Shown: in pieces, positions 1-12,080 of the stretch
Layout of the letters: every line of letters starts with the position of its first letter
Numbering within the stretch: the stretch's first letter is position 1
Source of the DNA: Hirundichthys speculiger
Taxonomy: Eukaryota > Chordata > Actinopteri > Beloniformes > Exocoetidae
Assembly: GCA_018398805.1 (NCBI GenBank)
Contig: JAGFBZ010002322.1
Location: forward strand, 323,658-387,657
Reading direction: 5' to 3'
Length of the DNA stretch: 64,000 nucleotides
Position numbers and translations under genes: made by a program
Notes under the pieces: model-generated
What the model saw: only the letters and a program-made list of their open reading frames with translations
Told to the model about the DNA's origin: nothing
Databases searched by the model: none

Positions 1-970
1 AGCAGGTGAATGAAGCAGGTAGCTCTATTTAGCAAATTTTTTGCACACCAATGCCCTGAATCCATGAAATATGTAATTTATAGGGCTGGGCAAATTAATG
101 CGTTATTATCGCGTTAACGCATTCATTTATTAACGCCAACATTTATTTTTATTGCGCGTTAACGCATGTTTGCTCACATGCTTTTGTTTTGAAAAGTATG
201 TTACTGGCTGCTGCGGAACCGGAAAACATTGGTGGAAAAAATGCAGTAAAGCTAAAACAGACATGGAGAAATGGTAAAAATCCGTGAACTTTACAGTTCA
301 GGTAGCAGCAGCTCAGGTAGCAATATTAACAATTCTGTCTGAAAAAGAAAATTCTGGATGCAAAAAAACGTTCGCGTCATTCCTCCATGTTTACATCAGA
401 TCTGCTCCATGTGTTCACTGTCCTGCTGTCCTCTAGCTGGGTACTTCAGTGTGGCTCCATCTAGTGGCACAGATGTGTAATGACAACAGAAAGTCCAGTT
501 CTCAATTATAAAACAAATTCTGTTCTGTGGCCCATTTTTTCATTTCGTATTTTTGATCCAAGTCTAAAATTGAAATATAAAAAATGTGTTAGATTAAAAA
601 AAAAACAAAAATGTAATAAAATGTCAGTTTCATTTTCTTAAATTTTTGATTGACTACTGAAAATGGAAAGAATAAATGATATACGGATTGGTAAAGTTAC
701 TGAACTTTAACATGGACATTTTCATTTTAATGTTCTCCCAGACAGAGGATTTGACAGAAACAAGGTTATTTGTAACAACTGACAAGTTGAACTCTGTTAA
801 AAGTTTCTGCTGTTACCTCAGAAATTATCTGTTTTAATGTTCTGATTGTGCTGAGCCACAATCATTTTGTTGGATTTTGTTTGTAGACTTTAAAATTTTT
901 TTTATGAAAACAGGATGACATTAATACCCTGGCAGTGGCAATAAGCTTTATTTTATTTTACATTTTTTAA

Positions 971-1969
971 GCTTTCTGTCGTGTTCGGGTCAAATCTGAC
1001 CAATTTCCTACTTCCATCAATCATAAATATTGTGTTTTACATTTGATTGTCTCAGGGCCTTATGACATCCTCCACACTAGGCATTTGAACATATATAATT
1101 GCTGATCACCACTTTCATTGAATTTTGAGTAGTTTATTCAACTTTGTAACACCTGTGGTGTTCCCGGTCAAAAATGACCACCATAGGAAATGAATGGGTG
1201 ACCCTAGATTGTGTTCATCCATCAGATGGTACACAACCACAAATATATTACCACATGCAAACAAACACATACCACTCTACATGAACCCTTTCAGACTGAA
1301 CAAATAGGTGTCTCCTCTTCCCATCTCATTCCTGTGCTTATGTGCCCCCCCCCCCACACACACACACACACACACATGAACTACAGCTTCCAAACTAAAT
1401 GTATAACACTTGTTCCACATTTCAAAGTAAACAATTAGGTGTTAGTTATGGGAACATTGTGTTTCAAGAGGAGACTCTTTCTGGCAGAGCTTGGGAAAGC
1501 TTTAGTGACTCCTTTGATTCAACGGCGCCAGCACCTTCCCCGTGCACCAGCACCTTCCCCGTGCACCAGCCTCTGCCAGTCTGGTGAGGAGTCTGCAGCC
1601 CCAGCCACTGCCCTGCTGCTCTCCCCCCAAAAAACAGGGGCAGAAATGGAAGAGATGTGACCTCTGTGCCCCTAGAGACAATAAAAACACTCTTATATGT
1701 TTCAAATGTGATGCCTATGTTGCAAGGCACACTACAATCTGATTGCAAAATGTCACTCCTGTACTCCCCCCTGTATTTTTTTGTATATTCACTGCAGTTA
1801 TTCATGTAAACCACTAGTTTGAGACATTTTTTACAGCTTAAAAGGGAGTTAAATAAAATTTGGTGATGATCAGTGGTTTTTCTGTTTATGTAGGAGCAGT
1901 TAAAACAGGCTGGTCAAATTTGACCGGGAGCTCTAAAGTAAGGGGGGAGAAACGAACACGACACAAAGG
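971..1969. mobile_element. piggyBac-type insertion inside the hAT copy
   Basis: The insert is flanked by TTAA on both sides (967-970 and 1970-1973), the hallmark target of piggyBac transposases. Its termini GCTTTCTGTCGTGTTCG and CCTTTGTGTCGTGTTCG (right end read on the minus strand) match at 15 of 17. The homologous hAT copy at 33631 lacks it, so the empty site is visible within this window. Subterminal GGTCAAAT/TGACC motifs occur near both ends. It retains only a 3' transposase remnant and a C-run plus AC microsatellite at about 1345-1376. Confidence 0.85.
1542..1742 (+). pseudogene. piggyBac transposase C-terminal remnant
   Basis: The last 30 or so residues read KRCDLCAPRDNK, then CFKCDAYVARH, ending at a stop at 1742. 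The CxxC...CxxC...H spacing resembles the cysteine-rich C-terminal finger of piggyBac transposases, which binds the transposon ends. The upstream catalytic domain is missing, so this is a 3' remnant of a deleted transposase and not a gene. Its position inside a TTAA-flanked insertion with piggyBac-like ends supports the reading independently. Confidence 0.65.
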
Positions 1970-2349
1970 TTAAGATGAGATTTACACTAAATGTGTGTTA
2001 CTGACAAGTGCTGATGTTAAACATGTTTGAACTACAAATGTATAACACTTTAGTTCATATGGCAGCAGAACATTTAAATAAAAGTGCATTTTACACTACT
2101 TTTGATTTCATTATTTGATTTTGCATATACAATGCGATTAATCGTGATTAATCAGGGAAATAATGCGATTAATCGTGATTAAAAATTTTAATCATTGCCC
2201 AGCCCTAGTAATTTTACATCAAACCAGATGCATATGTATATTATCATGACTATATTAAGGCCCGTTGATTCTGGCCCAAGAAAATTTGAGAGCTACCCCT
2301 GCTAAATGAGCAGACTGTCATCTTGGAATAATACTTCAAACAGGAAACA

Positions 2350-2875
2350 CCAAACAGGACTTCTTGGCCCTGAAGAGGGTGGTCCGTTCAGCAGAGCGGA
2401 CCATCAGAACCACCCTCCCAAACCTGCAGGACATTTATACTAAACGCTGCAGGACCAGGGCCCTGAAGATCCTCAACCAGCCCAGCCACCCCGGACACTA
2501 TCTTTTTTCCCCTCTGCCATCAGGCCGGCGTCTCCGCTGCCTGAGAACCAGGACTGAGCGGATGAGGAAGAGCTTCTTCCCTCAGGCCATCCGCCTGCTT
2601 AACTGTGACCACTACTCACATTAAGCATAATATTGCACAGTTCCTCTGCTCTGCTTTATTTGGACTTCATAGTTTTTCTCATCTCCTGCATTGTGTGTTT
2701 ATTTATTATTTATTACTTATTTAAACTTAATTCTTTTTTTTCTCCTGTTTCTTCTTAAAAGAAAGCGTTTGCCCTGTGGGTACAATAACAAATTTTACTG
2801 CGCAATGTACAAAGTATAATTGTGTATGTAACAAATAAAGATCTTGAATCTTGAATCTTGAATCTTCAAGATTCT
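2350..2875 (+). mobile_element. 5'-truncated LINE 3' end (CR1/L2/Rex1-like)
   Basis: A frame at 2364-2624 encodes a basic C-terminal segment with the motif LFSPLPSGRRLRCLRTRTER followed by SFFPQAIRLLN, typical of the extreme C-terminus of jockey/CR1-group reverse transcriptases. It is followed by a short AT-rich 3' UTR and a tail of TCTTGAA repeats (about 2838-2870). Truncation at the 5' end is usual for LINE copies. The clade cannot be settled by eye. Confidence 0.7.
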
Positions 2876-3399
2876 CTGCCTACAGATGGTGCCAGAAAAC
2901 AGTAATGGCCCCTACCCCTCCCCCTCTCTTACAGTCGCTATTCACATTGTAATGTGACATTCTGAGGCTGAGAAGCCACAGAGAGAAGACTTTATTTACC
3001 AAAATATTCATGTAAAATCAGAAAATTGTCTTAAAAATCTAAAAAAAATACAGAACAATTCTTGTATCTTAAGCTACCTACCCTCATCGTATTTTTGGCA
3101 TTTAATGAATATTTTCAATGGAAAAAAAAACTTTTTATACAGTTGCTCTAGCACAAATATACATAAAAATATTTGCAGAAATTCAGTACATGCCTCTAAA
3201 ATTCTCAAAAAAATCATGAGTCATGCTTGCATATCCAGCAACATTACTACTAAATTTGGTGACTCTATTTGAAAAATTAGGTGCCATAAAAAATAAGTTA
3301 CACTGCCAGAATTATGCCCATCGGTTACATTTGACATTTTGAAAAATATACAGTGGTGGACTTCTGAATTGACCATATGTTGCAGTGTATGTTTGGTTG
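2876..3399. other. AT-rich intergenic sequence, nothing recognised
   Basis: No reading frame, inverted ends or tandem structure stands out. It separates the LINE tail from the dispersed repeat that follows. Confidence 0.4.
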
Positions 3400-4676
3400 A
3401 GTGAAAGGAACATGATCCTTGAGTATTAGCTTTTTATGACCAACATGTGATTTTTTATGAATTTATTTCATTTGCGTGCGACAAAACCATCCACTTCCTG
3501 TTTGACGATGAACAGCACTGGCACCGTTTGACGTGCATACATGAAATTATACATCATGCATTAGAACACTTCTGACTTCAATCTGACCGCTTCTCAGGCT
3601 GATATGATGAAGAGAGAGGTAGATAACAGACATAATAAGACCAAAATAATATTCCTATGACCAGATGGTGGCGCTATGGAGTTCATCCAAGATTGTCATA
3701 TACACTTGTTCAGGGTGGAAGAATCATCAGACATAGAGATTTTGGTGCAGATTGAACAATCCATGTGCAAGCTATAACAACTTTTCCATTCGTGGCGAGA
3801 CATCGAACTTCGCCGTACTCTCACAGCCACGCCCGTTGATAAAAAGTTACAGTTTTCACTGTCAATCATCTTCAATGTCTTTACTACTGATTTGAACTGG
3901 TTTGAGGTCTGTCGACTCATCACACTCGAAGCAGGGATGCCTAATGCAAAACTTGACATTTCCTGTTGCCAATAGGTGGCGCTACAACGTTTCCTAAATC
4001 TGATAGCTGCTATGTATTAAGGATCGGACTACGATCATACTGATCCGTTTTGGACCAGATTAAACACTTTATGGCCGAGTTACAGCCCATTTCTCTTTCA
4101 TGGCGAGTCTTCGAAATGACATCAAACTTCGCCGCGTCACTACAGCCACGCCCTCTGGTAAAAAGTTATATGCTTCGCAAACTTTATTCGGCCATGTGTC
4201 TAGATTAGAACAAAAAAAGTTTGGAGTCAATCGGACCAAATCTCTGGGAGGAGTTCGTTAAAGTACGAGGCCTGGAAATGACCAAAACATTGGAATAACT
4301 GCATATTTCATTCAATATAGCGGACTTCCTGTGGGAGTTAGAGCAGGGGTCCATGAGACTTTTTTTTGTAGGTCTGAGGATGATACATCAGTCACACAAA
4401 GTTCATGTCTGTAGGTGGAAGCATATCGAGGGGCTCGTCGTTTTAAAAAAACAAGGTGGCGCTATTGAGCCACTTTTGTGTGCCCATGTGCAGCACCCAT
4501 AAAATATGTAAATTTCGCAGACAATGAATGCGTGTGCAAAATCTCGTGAGTTTTCGAGTATGTTAAGGCCCCCAAAAAGGCGATTCATTTCGGAGAAGAA
4601 TAATAATAATAATAATAATAATAATAAACATTCGAAATACAATAGGGTCCTCGCACCCTCGGTGCTCGGGCCCTAA
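3400..4676. repeat. dispersed fish-type repeat with GGTGGCGCTA motifs
   Basis: The motif GGTGGCGCTA recurs at about 3667, 3975 and 4456 in similar contexts, each next to sequence resembling its neighbours. The right end has an AAT microsatellite (about 4598-4627) followed by a short hairpin (GCAC...GTGC) in GGTCCTCGCACCCTCGGTGC and then GGGCCCTAATAA. I recall similar sequence as abundant in teleost genomes but cannot name the class. No protein is encoded. Confidence 0.5.
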
Positions 4677-4689
4677 TAAACCACATGGC

Positions 4690-5066
4690 GGTGCAAAGAA
4701 AAAAAAAAGGCGAGGCTTCATTTAAAGTGTTACTCGGGGGAGTCGCCATCTCGTTCCGGAAATGAACGGAAAAAGCCGAAGATCGGCCCCGAGAGAGAAG
4801 ACGGACCGATCGTAGTTCAGATGGAACCCGTGTGTCCACAGCGGACTCTGTCTTCTCTTCTCTACAGTTTATTCCGGCAGGAGGAGACGAGGTTGAGCTC
4901 GTTACCGGAAACAAAGCTTCTTTCTTTCCTGCAAGAAAGTTTCATTCATTTCTTATTTAAACACGGAGACGTAAAACTTATGAGGGCATCATCATGGGGT
5001 GAACGTGACACCTGAAGACGAGGATGGCAGTCTGGTGATGAAAGAGGATCGTGACGGAACCCAGAG
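4690..5066 (+). promoter_or_regulatory. possible 5' noncoding exon or promoter region
   Basis: This stretch is richer in CpG than its surroundings and ends in a strong donor-like site, CCCAGAG|GTACGT at 5066/5067. It lies upstream of kcns1 on the same strand, whose first coding exon is preceded by an acceptor-like site, so a 5' untranslated exon is plausible. No conserved protein is encoded. The link to kcns1 is inference only. Confidence 0.25.
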
Positions 5067-5322
5067 GTACGTCCGGATCAAACACGTTGTCGTGTTGTTG
5101 TCACTGAAGAGCTGAAGTGAAAACGGGCAGTTTATGACATCTGAATTCAGTCGGATTTAAAGACGTGTGTGATTATCGTTGTGGTTATCGTGATTATCGT
5201 GGTGGTATCGTTGAGGAAACCAGTTGGTTGTTGTAGCAGCGTCTGAATTATGGATCAACTTTATTTCTGTGTGTGCACCATGTGCAGCCCCCCTGAGAGC
5301 TCAGCACGGACCCTTCACGTAA

Positions 5323-5324
5323 TT

Positions 5325-5407
<83 letters not shown>

Positions 5408-5415
5408 ACACGCAC
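5323..5415. repeat. poly-C tract followed by CA/CG microsatellite
   Basis: A run of more than 40 C residues passes into (CA)n and then (CACG)n. A long homopolymer of this kind is polymorphic and its length in an assembly is unreliable. Confidence 0.9.
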
Positions 5416-5971
5416 ATTTATCTTTCCTCAGGTCACAAAAAACATGTTTGCCTTGGTCTTTTATATAAGTGGCAAATTCTTTTTTTATTTTTTTAAAACT
5501 GAAAACAAAATTGAACTTTATTATATTAGATGGTGATACGGTCACGTGATTTGATGACATCATTTTAAAGAAGCGTTTGGAGGGAGATGAGTGCTGTCAG
5601 TAATCATCTGCTGGCCCGGCCCAGCTCATCTGCAGGCTCATTTATCTCATTAATATCGTTTGGTTAATCATCTGGAAAGAAGGGAGGTTACACATTTGGA
5701 CAGTCGCGTATTTCACGCACATTTTCCAGATAGATAACGTCAAACATTTCAAACGGGGAAGTGTGTCATCTTCAGAAGGAAATGAGTCTTTTTGAAGCTG
5801 ATGGCCGTTGTGACAGAGCAACGTTCACTCTGGAGCTTCTTTGGGCGTCTGAGACGACTGAGGAGTTCATGAAGTTCATAAATACAGGTTACCTGGGTGA
5901 CAAACAGGTAACGCGAATGGATATCTGCAAACACCTTCCAGGAGACGGACAAGAGCATCTGAGGTGACAGG

Positions 5972-6385
5972 TAGGGCAACCCCAGGTGTAGCCGGAGAGT
6001 ACCGGTGTCCTCCCGAGGGTCACTCTCATCTACTTATTAATCTCCAAACAAGTTCTCTCAGAAATCCTGCTCTTTTAGTCTTCGGCTTGATCTTCGCCAT
6101 TTCTTAACCGCTATATTTATATGTATTTTTTTTTTTAGAGAGGTCGTTATCCCTATTATTTCTTCTTTTCCCCTACAAAATAAGTGTTCTGAGCCTATCG
6201 GTGTACTGTTTTGGAGATCTTAAACTGACGGAGCCATTCTGAAAAATATGGATTTTTGACCAGAGACATATCCAGGCCTCACCAATAAGCTATTTGGAGA
6301 CCTCCACCCACACCTGGGGGTCGCCACCTTCCAGACATGAAAATAAAGGACAATTCCGTATTTTACGGGACGGGTGGCAACCCTA
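5972..6385. mobile_element. short hAT-like element
   Basis: The element starts TAGGGCAACCCC and ends GGGTGGCAACCCTA. It is flanked by GTGACAGG (5964-5971) and GTGACAGT (6386-6393), an 8-bp duplication matching at 7 of 8. Terminal inversion is good only for the outer five bases, with TTGCC/CAACC-type similarity beyond, so the copy is old. There is no coding capacity. Confidence 0.55.
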
Positions 6386-6393
6386 GTGACAGT

Positions 6394-7440
6394 TAATGTT
6401 CTACACCTTGTCAGAAAGTAAATCAGATTATTCCAAGTAAATTCAAAATGGCCGCAGGGATCAAACTGACCGGTGAAAACCACAGAAACGTAAATGTTGA
6501 AGCACCTGGAGACCCCACAGTCAGATCCCAGAAACTCCCAGAAAATGGTTACCGACCATCGGACCACGTGACCGTAAATCACTCAGCGGCCTGATTAAAT
6601 ACCGACAGGAAGACGGTGGAAGACTGAGAGGAAGTCAGAGAGCTCAAACAGCATTAGCATCACATTAGCACCTGTCTGGGAGTCAGAGATGCTCTTCCAG
6701 CGGAGCATCACGTTTCAGACCCACTTTACCTGAAGGGAGGCACCTACTGGGGGGTCTGGGGGGGGGGGGTCAGTGGTTAGGAGCTGAGACGTTGACGTCG
6801 AGGTGGATTTCAGTGAAGAGGAGGAAAGCAGCTCTGCTGAGTTTCAGAGTTTGTTTGTTAAGTCGTCTCCTGAGTGATTTCAGTGTGTAGTTCCTGTTGT
6901 GAGTGTGCGGCTCCGTGTGTGGGTTCATACTGGGAATCCAGTAAATCAGCCTGAGTGGGAGTCTTGGCTGCTTCCTTCTGCTTTTTCTTTTTCAGAAATA
7001 GTTAATGTGGACAGAAGGTAAATGAAGAGCTTTTGAGCAGAACTCTCAGCTGAATCTGCTTAATGCTTTCACAACTTTCAGACGTGAAACTGCACAAACA
7101 CAAAGACTCAGACATGAAGATTTAAAGTCCAGTCAGAACCGTCTGGCACCGGTCCATCTAGTCAACATTAAAAAGCCCGGAGCATCCGGTTAGTGTCTGG
7201 ACGTCCGGTCTCAGAAGTTCATCCAGTTCAGATGGAACCAAACTGGCAACATCACAAAACAACGAGACTCAAACGTCCGGAGCAGAAAATAAACCTGGTC
7301 ACGGACTCTTCAGGACGTTTTTGGGGGATTGCTGAGTCAGACAGAGGAGACGAGGAGAGGACAACATCTGAGTCAGCATCTGGCTGGGATCCAGAAGGTT
7401 CCAGGAAAGCTCCACAGTCAAAGTCAAAACGGCCACGAGG
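6394..7440. other. unassigned intergenic sequence
   Basis: No gene or element was recognised. It contains a short G-run near 6760 and ends where the 31-bp minisatellite begins. Confidence 0.4.
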
Positions 7441-9938
7441 CCGCCGGGTTACCGGACAGGTTTACCGACCGTCCGTCGGGTTAGCAGACAGGCTACCGAC
7501 CGTCCGTCGGGTTAGTGGACAGGTTACTGACCGTCCATCGGGTTAGCGGACAGGTTACCGACCGTCCATCGGGTTAGCGGACAGGTTACTGACCGTCCGT
7601 TGGGTTAGCGGACAGGTTACCGACCTTCCGTCGGGTTAGCAGACAGGTTACCGACCGTCCGTCGGGTTAGCGGACAGGTTACCGACCGTCTGTGGGGTTA
7701 GCGGACAGGTTACCGACCGTCTGTGGGGTTAGCAGACAGGTTACCGACCGTCCGTAGGGTTAGCGGACAGGTTACCGACCGTCCGTCGGGTTACTGGACA
7801 GGTTACCGACCGTCCGTCGGGTTACCAGACAGGTTACCGACCGTCCGCCGGGTTACCGGACAGGTTACCGACCGACCATCGGGTTAGCGGACAGGTTACC
7901 GACAGTCCGTCGGGTTAGCGGACAGTTTACCGACCGTCCGTCTGGTTAGCGGACAGGTTACCGACCGTCCGTCGGGTTAGCGGACAGGTTACCGACCGTC
8001 CGTCGGGTTACTGGACAGGTTACCGACCGTCCGTCGGGTTACCAGACAGGTTACCGACCGTCCGCCGGGTTACCGGACAGGTTACCGGACAGGTTACCAA
8101 CCGTCCGTCGGGTTACCGGACAGGTTACCGGACAGGTTGCCGACCGTCCGTCGGGTTAGCGGACAGGTTGCCGGTTTAGGTTTTACCGGTCCGTTCGGGT
8201 TTAGCGGACAGGTTACCGACCGTCCGTTGGACAGGTTACCGACCGTCGGGTTACGGACAGGTTACCGACCGTCCATCGGTTAGCGACAGGTTGCCGACCG
8301 TCCGTGACCGTTTTGGGTTAGCGGACAGGTTACCGGACCGTCCGTCGGGTTACGGACAGGTTACCGACCATCCGTCGGGTTACACGGTTGGGACCGGGGG
8401 TTAGCGGACAGGTTACCGACCGGTTACGGGACCGGTTACCGACGGACAGGTTTACCGGACCTTCCGTGCGGGTTACGTTACCGGACAGGTTACCGGACGG
8501 TTACCGTCCGTCCGGGTTACCGGACAGGTTACCGACCGTCCGTCGGTTACCGGACAGTTTACCCCCGACCGTCCGGGGTTACCGGACAGGTTACCGACCG
8601 TCGTTAACAGACACCACGGCGGTTACCGTCGGACAGGTTACGGACAGTTACCGACCGGGGTTACCGTCAGGTTACCGGACAGGTTGCCGACCGTCCGTCG
8701 GGTTAGCGGACAGGTTACCGACCGTCCGTCGGGTTAGCGGACAGGTTACTGACCGTCCGTCTGGTTAGTGGACAGGTTACCGACCGTCCGTACCGGGTTA
8801 CCCGACAGGTTACCGACCGGTTACGACAGTTACCGTCCGGGGTTACCGGACAGGTTACCGACCCCGTCGGGTTACCGGACAGTTCGGGTTAGCGGACAGG
8901 TTACCGACCGTCTGTTACCGGGTTACCGGACAGGTTACCCCGACCGTTACCGTCGGTTAGCGGACAGGTTACCCGACCGGTCCTCGGGTTACCGGACAGG
9001 TTACCGACCCTCGGGTTAGCGGACAGGTTCCGACCATCGGGGTTACCGGACAGGTTACTGGACAGGTTACCGACCGTCCGTCGGGTTACGGACGGTTTAC
9101 AGGTTACTGGACAGGTTGCCGACCGTTACCGACCGTCCGACCGGGTTACGGACAGGTTACTGTCCGGTTACGACAGGTTACCGTCCGTCGGTTACTGGAC
9201 AGGTTACCGACCGTCCTTCGGGTTACCCGGTTACCCGTCCGTCGGGTCGGACAGTTACCGACCGTCCACCGGGTTAGCGGACAGGTTACCGTCCGTCTGG
9301 GTTAGTGGACAGGTTACCGGACCGTCCGTCGGTTTACCGGACAGGACAGGTTTACCGACCGTCCGGGTTAGCGGACAGGTTTACCGACCGTCCGTCGGGT
9401 TACCGGACAGGTTACTGACCGTACGGGTTACAGGTTACCGACCGTCGTCCGCGGTTACCGGACAGGTTACCGACCGGTCCGTGGGTTAGCGGACAGGTTA
9501 CAGACCGTCCGTCGGGTTAGCGGACAGGTTACCGACCGTCTGCGGGTTACCGGACAGGTTACCGGACAGGTTACCGACCGTCCGTCGGGTTACCGGACAG
9601 GTTACCGACGCCGTCCGTCGGGGTTAGCGGACAGGTTACCGACGGTTACCGGAACGGTTACCGTTTACCGGACCGTCGGGTTACCGGACAGGTTACGGAC
9701 AGGTTACCGGGTTGCCGACCGTTCCGTCCCGGACAGGTTGGACAGGTTACCGTCCGGTCCGGTCGGTTAGCCGGGTTACAGGTTACCGGACAGGTTACCG
9801 ACTGTCCGTGGGGTTAGCGGACAGGTTACCGACCGTCCGTCGGGTTAGCGGACAGGTTACCGACCGTCTGCGGGTTACCGGACAGGTTACCGACCGTCCG
9901 TCGGGTTACCGGACAGGTTACCGACCGTCCCGCGGGTT
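7441..9938. repeat. 31-bp CpG-rich minisatellite
   Basis: Successive GGGTTAG motifs at 7478 and 7509 set the period at 31 bp. The unit is GGTTAGCGGACAGGTTACCG followed by ACCGTCCGTCG. Units carry about five CpGs and a short inverted pair (CCGAC...GTCGG). About the first 700 bp and the last 150 bp are regular, while the core (about 8160-9790) is full of single-base indels and partial units. It lies upstream of kcns1. Reading frames within it are by-products. Confidence 0.95.
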
Positions 9939-10039
9939 AACGCACCTAAAAACTAGTTTTCTCTGCAATTAAATTCCTGCTTTGCTGTCCACACAAATAC
10001 CAGTAATAAAAATAAAAATAAAAATAAGAATAAAAAAGT

Positions 10040-10435
10040 GCAAGATAAAAATATAATGAATGTAAGAATACAAAGGCAGAGCAGAAATATATATCTGGGA
10101 TGTACAGAGTGTCTGCTATTAACATGTGGAAGTTCTGCAGGTTGGTGTGTGCAGATGTGCGGTGGTTCCTGCCAGCTGTTCAGAGAAGAAGGAGTTTCTC
10201 AGCCTGGAGGTTCTCACACTTCTGGACCTTCAGCCTGAGGGGAGACGTGTGAACAGTCCATGTTGTGGTTCTTTGGCTCTGCAGGGAGGCCAGTGGAGTC
10301 CTGCTGATCTTTCTCAGTGGTCCAAACCTCTGCAGGCGGCTGAGGTCTGCAGCTGTAGCACCGCCGTGATGCAGATGTTCTCACTGACGCCGCTACAGAA
10401 GCTGCTGAGGAGCTACAGCTGCTGTTGGGCCTTCT
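10040..10435 (-). repeat. possible degraded LINE-derived sequence, antisense
   Basis: The stretch has a layout reminiscent of antisense LINE 3' coding regions common in fish (GGAGTTTCTCAGCCTGGAGG, then GTGAACAGTCCATG, then GATCTTTCTCAG). No intact frame remains. The similarity is from memory, so the assignment is weak. It runs directly into the 22-bp minisatellite. Confidence 0.3.
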
Positions 10436-12080
10436 GGACCAGATGTGAGACGTCCAGGGACCAGATGTGGGACGTCCAGTGAGCAGATGTGAGACATCCA
10501 GTGACCAGATGTGAGACGTCCAGGGACCAGATATGAGATGTCCAGACACCAGTTGTGAGACGTCCAGTGACCATTTGTGAGACGTCCAGTGGCCAGATGT
10601 GAGACGTCCAGTGACCAGTTGTGAAACTTCCAGTGACCAGATGTGAGACGTCCAGAGACCAGATGTGAGACGTCCAGTGACCAGATGTGAGACGTCCAGA
10701 GACCAGTTGTGAGACATCCAGTGACCAGATGTGAGACGTCCAGTGACCAATTGTGAGACATCCAGTGACCAGATGTGAGACGTCCAGGGACCAGATATGA
10801 GATGTCCAGACACCAGTTGTGAGACGTCCAGTGACCATTTGTGAGACGTTCAGTGGCCAGATGTGAGACGTCCAGTGACCAGTTGTGAGACGTCCAGTGA
10901 CCAGATGTGAGACGTCCAGAGACCAGATGTGAGACGTCCAGTGACCAGATGTGAGACGTCCAGAGACCAGTTGTGAGACATCCAGTGACCAGATGTGAGA
11001 CGTCCAGTGACCAATTGTGAGACATCCAGTGACCAGATGTGAGATGTCCAGTGACCAGATGTGAGACGTCCAGTGACCAGTTGTGAGATATCCAGTGACC
11101 AGATGTGGGATGTCCAGTGGCCAGATGTGAGACGTCCAGTGACCAGATGTGGGACGTCCAGTGAGCAGATGTGAGACATCCAGTGACCAGATGTGAGACG
11201 TCCAGGGACCAGATATGAGATGTCCAGACACCAGTTGTGAGACGTCCAGTGACCATTTGTGAGACGTCCAGTGGCCAGATGTGAGACGTCCAGTGACCAG
11301 TTGTGAGACGTCCAGTGACCAGATGTGAGACGTCCAGTGACCAGATGTGAGACGTCCAGTGACCAGATGTGAGACATCCAGAGACCAGTTGTGAGACATC
11401 CAGTGACCAGATGTGAGACGTCCAGTGACCAATTGTGAGACATCCAGTGACCAGATGTGAGATGTCCAGTGGCCAGACGTGAGACGTCCATTGACCAGAT
11501 GTGAGACGTCCAGTGGCCAGTTGTGAGACGTCCAGGGACCAGTTGTGAGACGTCCAGTGACCAGTTGTGAGACATCCAGTGACCAGATGTGAGACGTCCG
11601 GAGACTAGATGTGAGACATCCAGTGACCAGTTGTGAGATGTCCAGTGACCAGATGTGAGATGTCCAGTGACCAGTTGAGAGACGTCCAGTGACCAGTTGT
11701 GATACGTCCAGTGACCAGTTGTGAGACGTCCAGTGACCAGTTGTGAGACGTCCAGTGACCAGTTGTGAGACGTCCAGTGACCAGTTGTGAGACGTCCGGT
11801 GACCAGACGTGAGACGTCCAGTGACCAGTTGTGAGACGTCCAGTGGCCAGTTGTGAGACGTCCAGTGACCAGTTGTGAGACGTCCGGTGACCAGACGTGA
11901 GACGTCCAGTGACCAGTTGTGAGACGTCCAGTGACCAGTTGTGAGACGTCCAGTGGCCAGTTGTGAGACGTCCGGTGACCAGACGTGAGACGTCCAGTGA
12001 CCAGTTGTGAGACGTCCAGTGGCCAGTTGTGAGACGTCCAGTGACCAGTTGTGAGACGTCCGGTGACCAGACGTGAGACG
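10436..12080. repeat. 22-bp minisatellite with higher-order structure
   Basis: The unit is GTGACCAGATGTGAGACGTC plus CA, with CCAG recurring every 22 bp (for example 11341 and 11363). Variants include AGTTGTGAG, GGCCAG and GAGACATC. A variant block starting GGGACCAGATATGAG recurs at 10523, 10787 and 11205, that is at 264 and 418 bp (12 and 19 units), which shows block duplications. Substitutions far outnumber indels. Long minus-strand frames such as 10413-11432 are repeat by-products. Confidence 0.95.

Larger units (their letters stand above)
81..2207. mobile_element. non-autonomous hAT-type element (interrupted copy)
   Basis: The ends TAGGGCTGGGCAA and TTGCCCAGCCCTA are perfect inverted repeats. 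Flanking 8-mers GTAATTTA (73-80) and GTAATTTT (2208-2215) match at 7 of 8, as expected for the 8-bp duplications made by hAT transposases. Subterminal motifs (GCGTTAACGCATT on the left, GCGATTAATCG on the right) recur. A homologous copy lies at 33631-34762. The extra length here is an insertion at 971-1969. No hAT transposase is encoded. Confidence 0.85.
14..2303. mobile_element. outer terminal-inverted-repeat element, class uncertain
   Basis: The left end (AGCAGGTAGCTCT, from 14) and the reverse complement of the right end (AGCAGGGGTAGCTCT, ending 2303) match and are followed on both sides by a CAAATTTT-like stretch. This suggests an older DNA transposon that was later split by the hAT copy at 81-2207. 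Flanks share only about five bases (AATGA), so the target-site duplication is weak. There is no coding capacity of its own. The inverted ends are seen directly; calling it a transposon is inference. Confidence 0.4.

Noticed and set aside
10413..11575. Minus-strand frames of 240-340 codons rich in WSLDVSHLVTG
   Set aside because: They are produced by the 22-bp array. Three minus-strand frames are open at once, as expected for a stop-free repeat.
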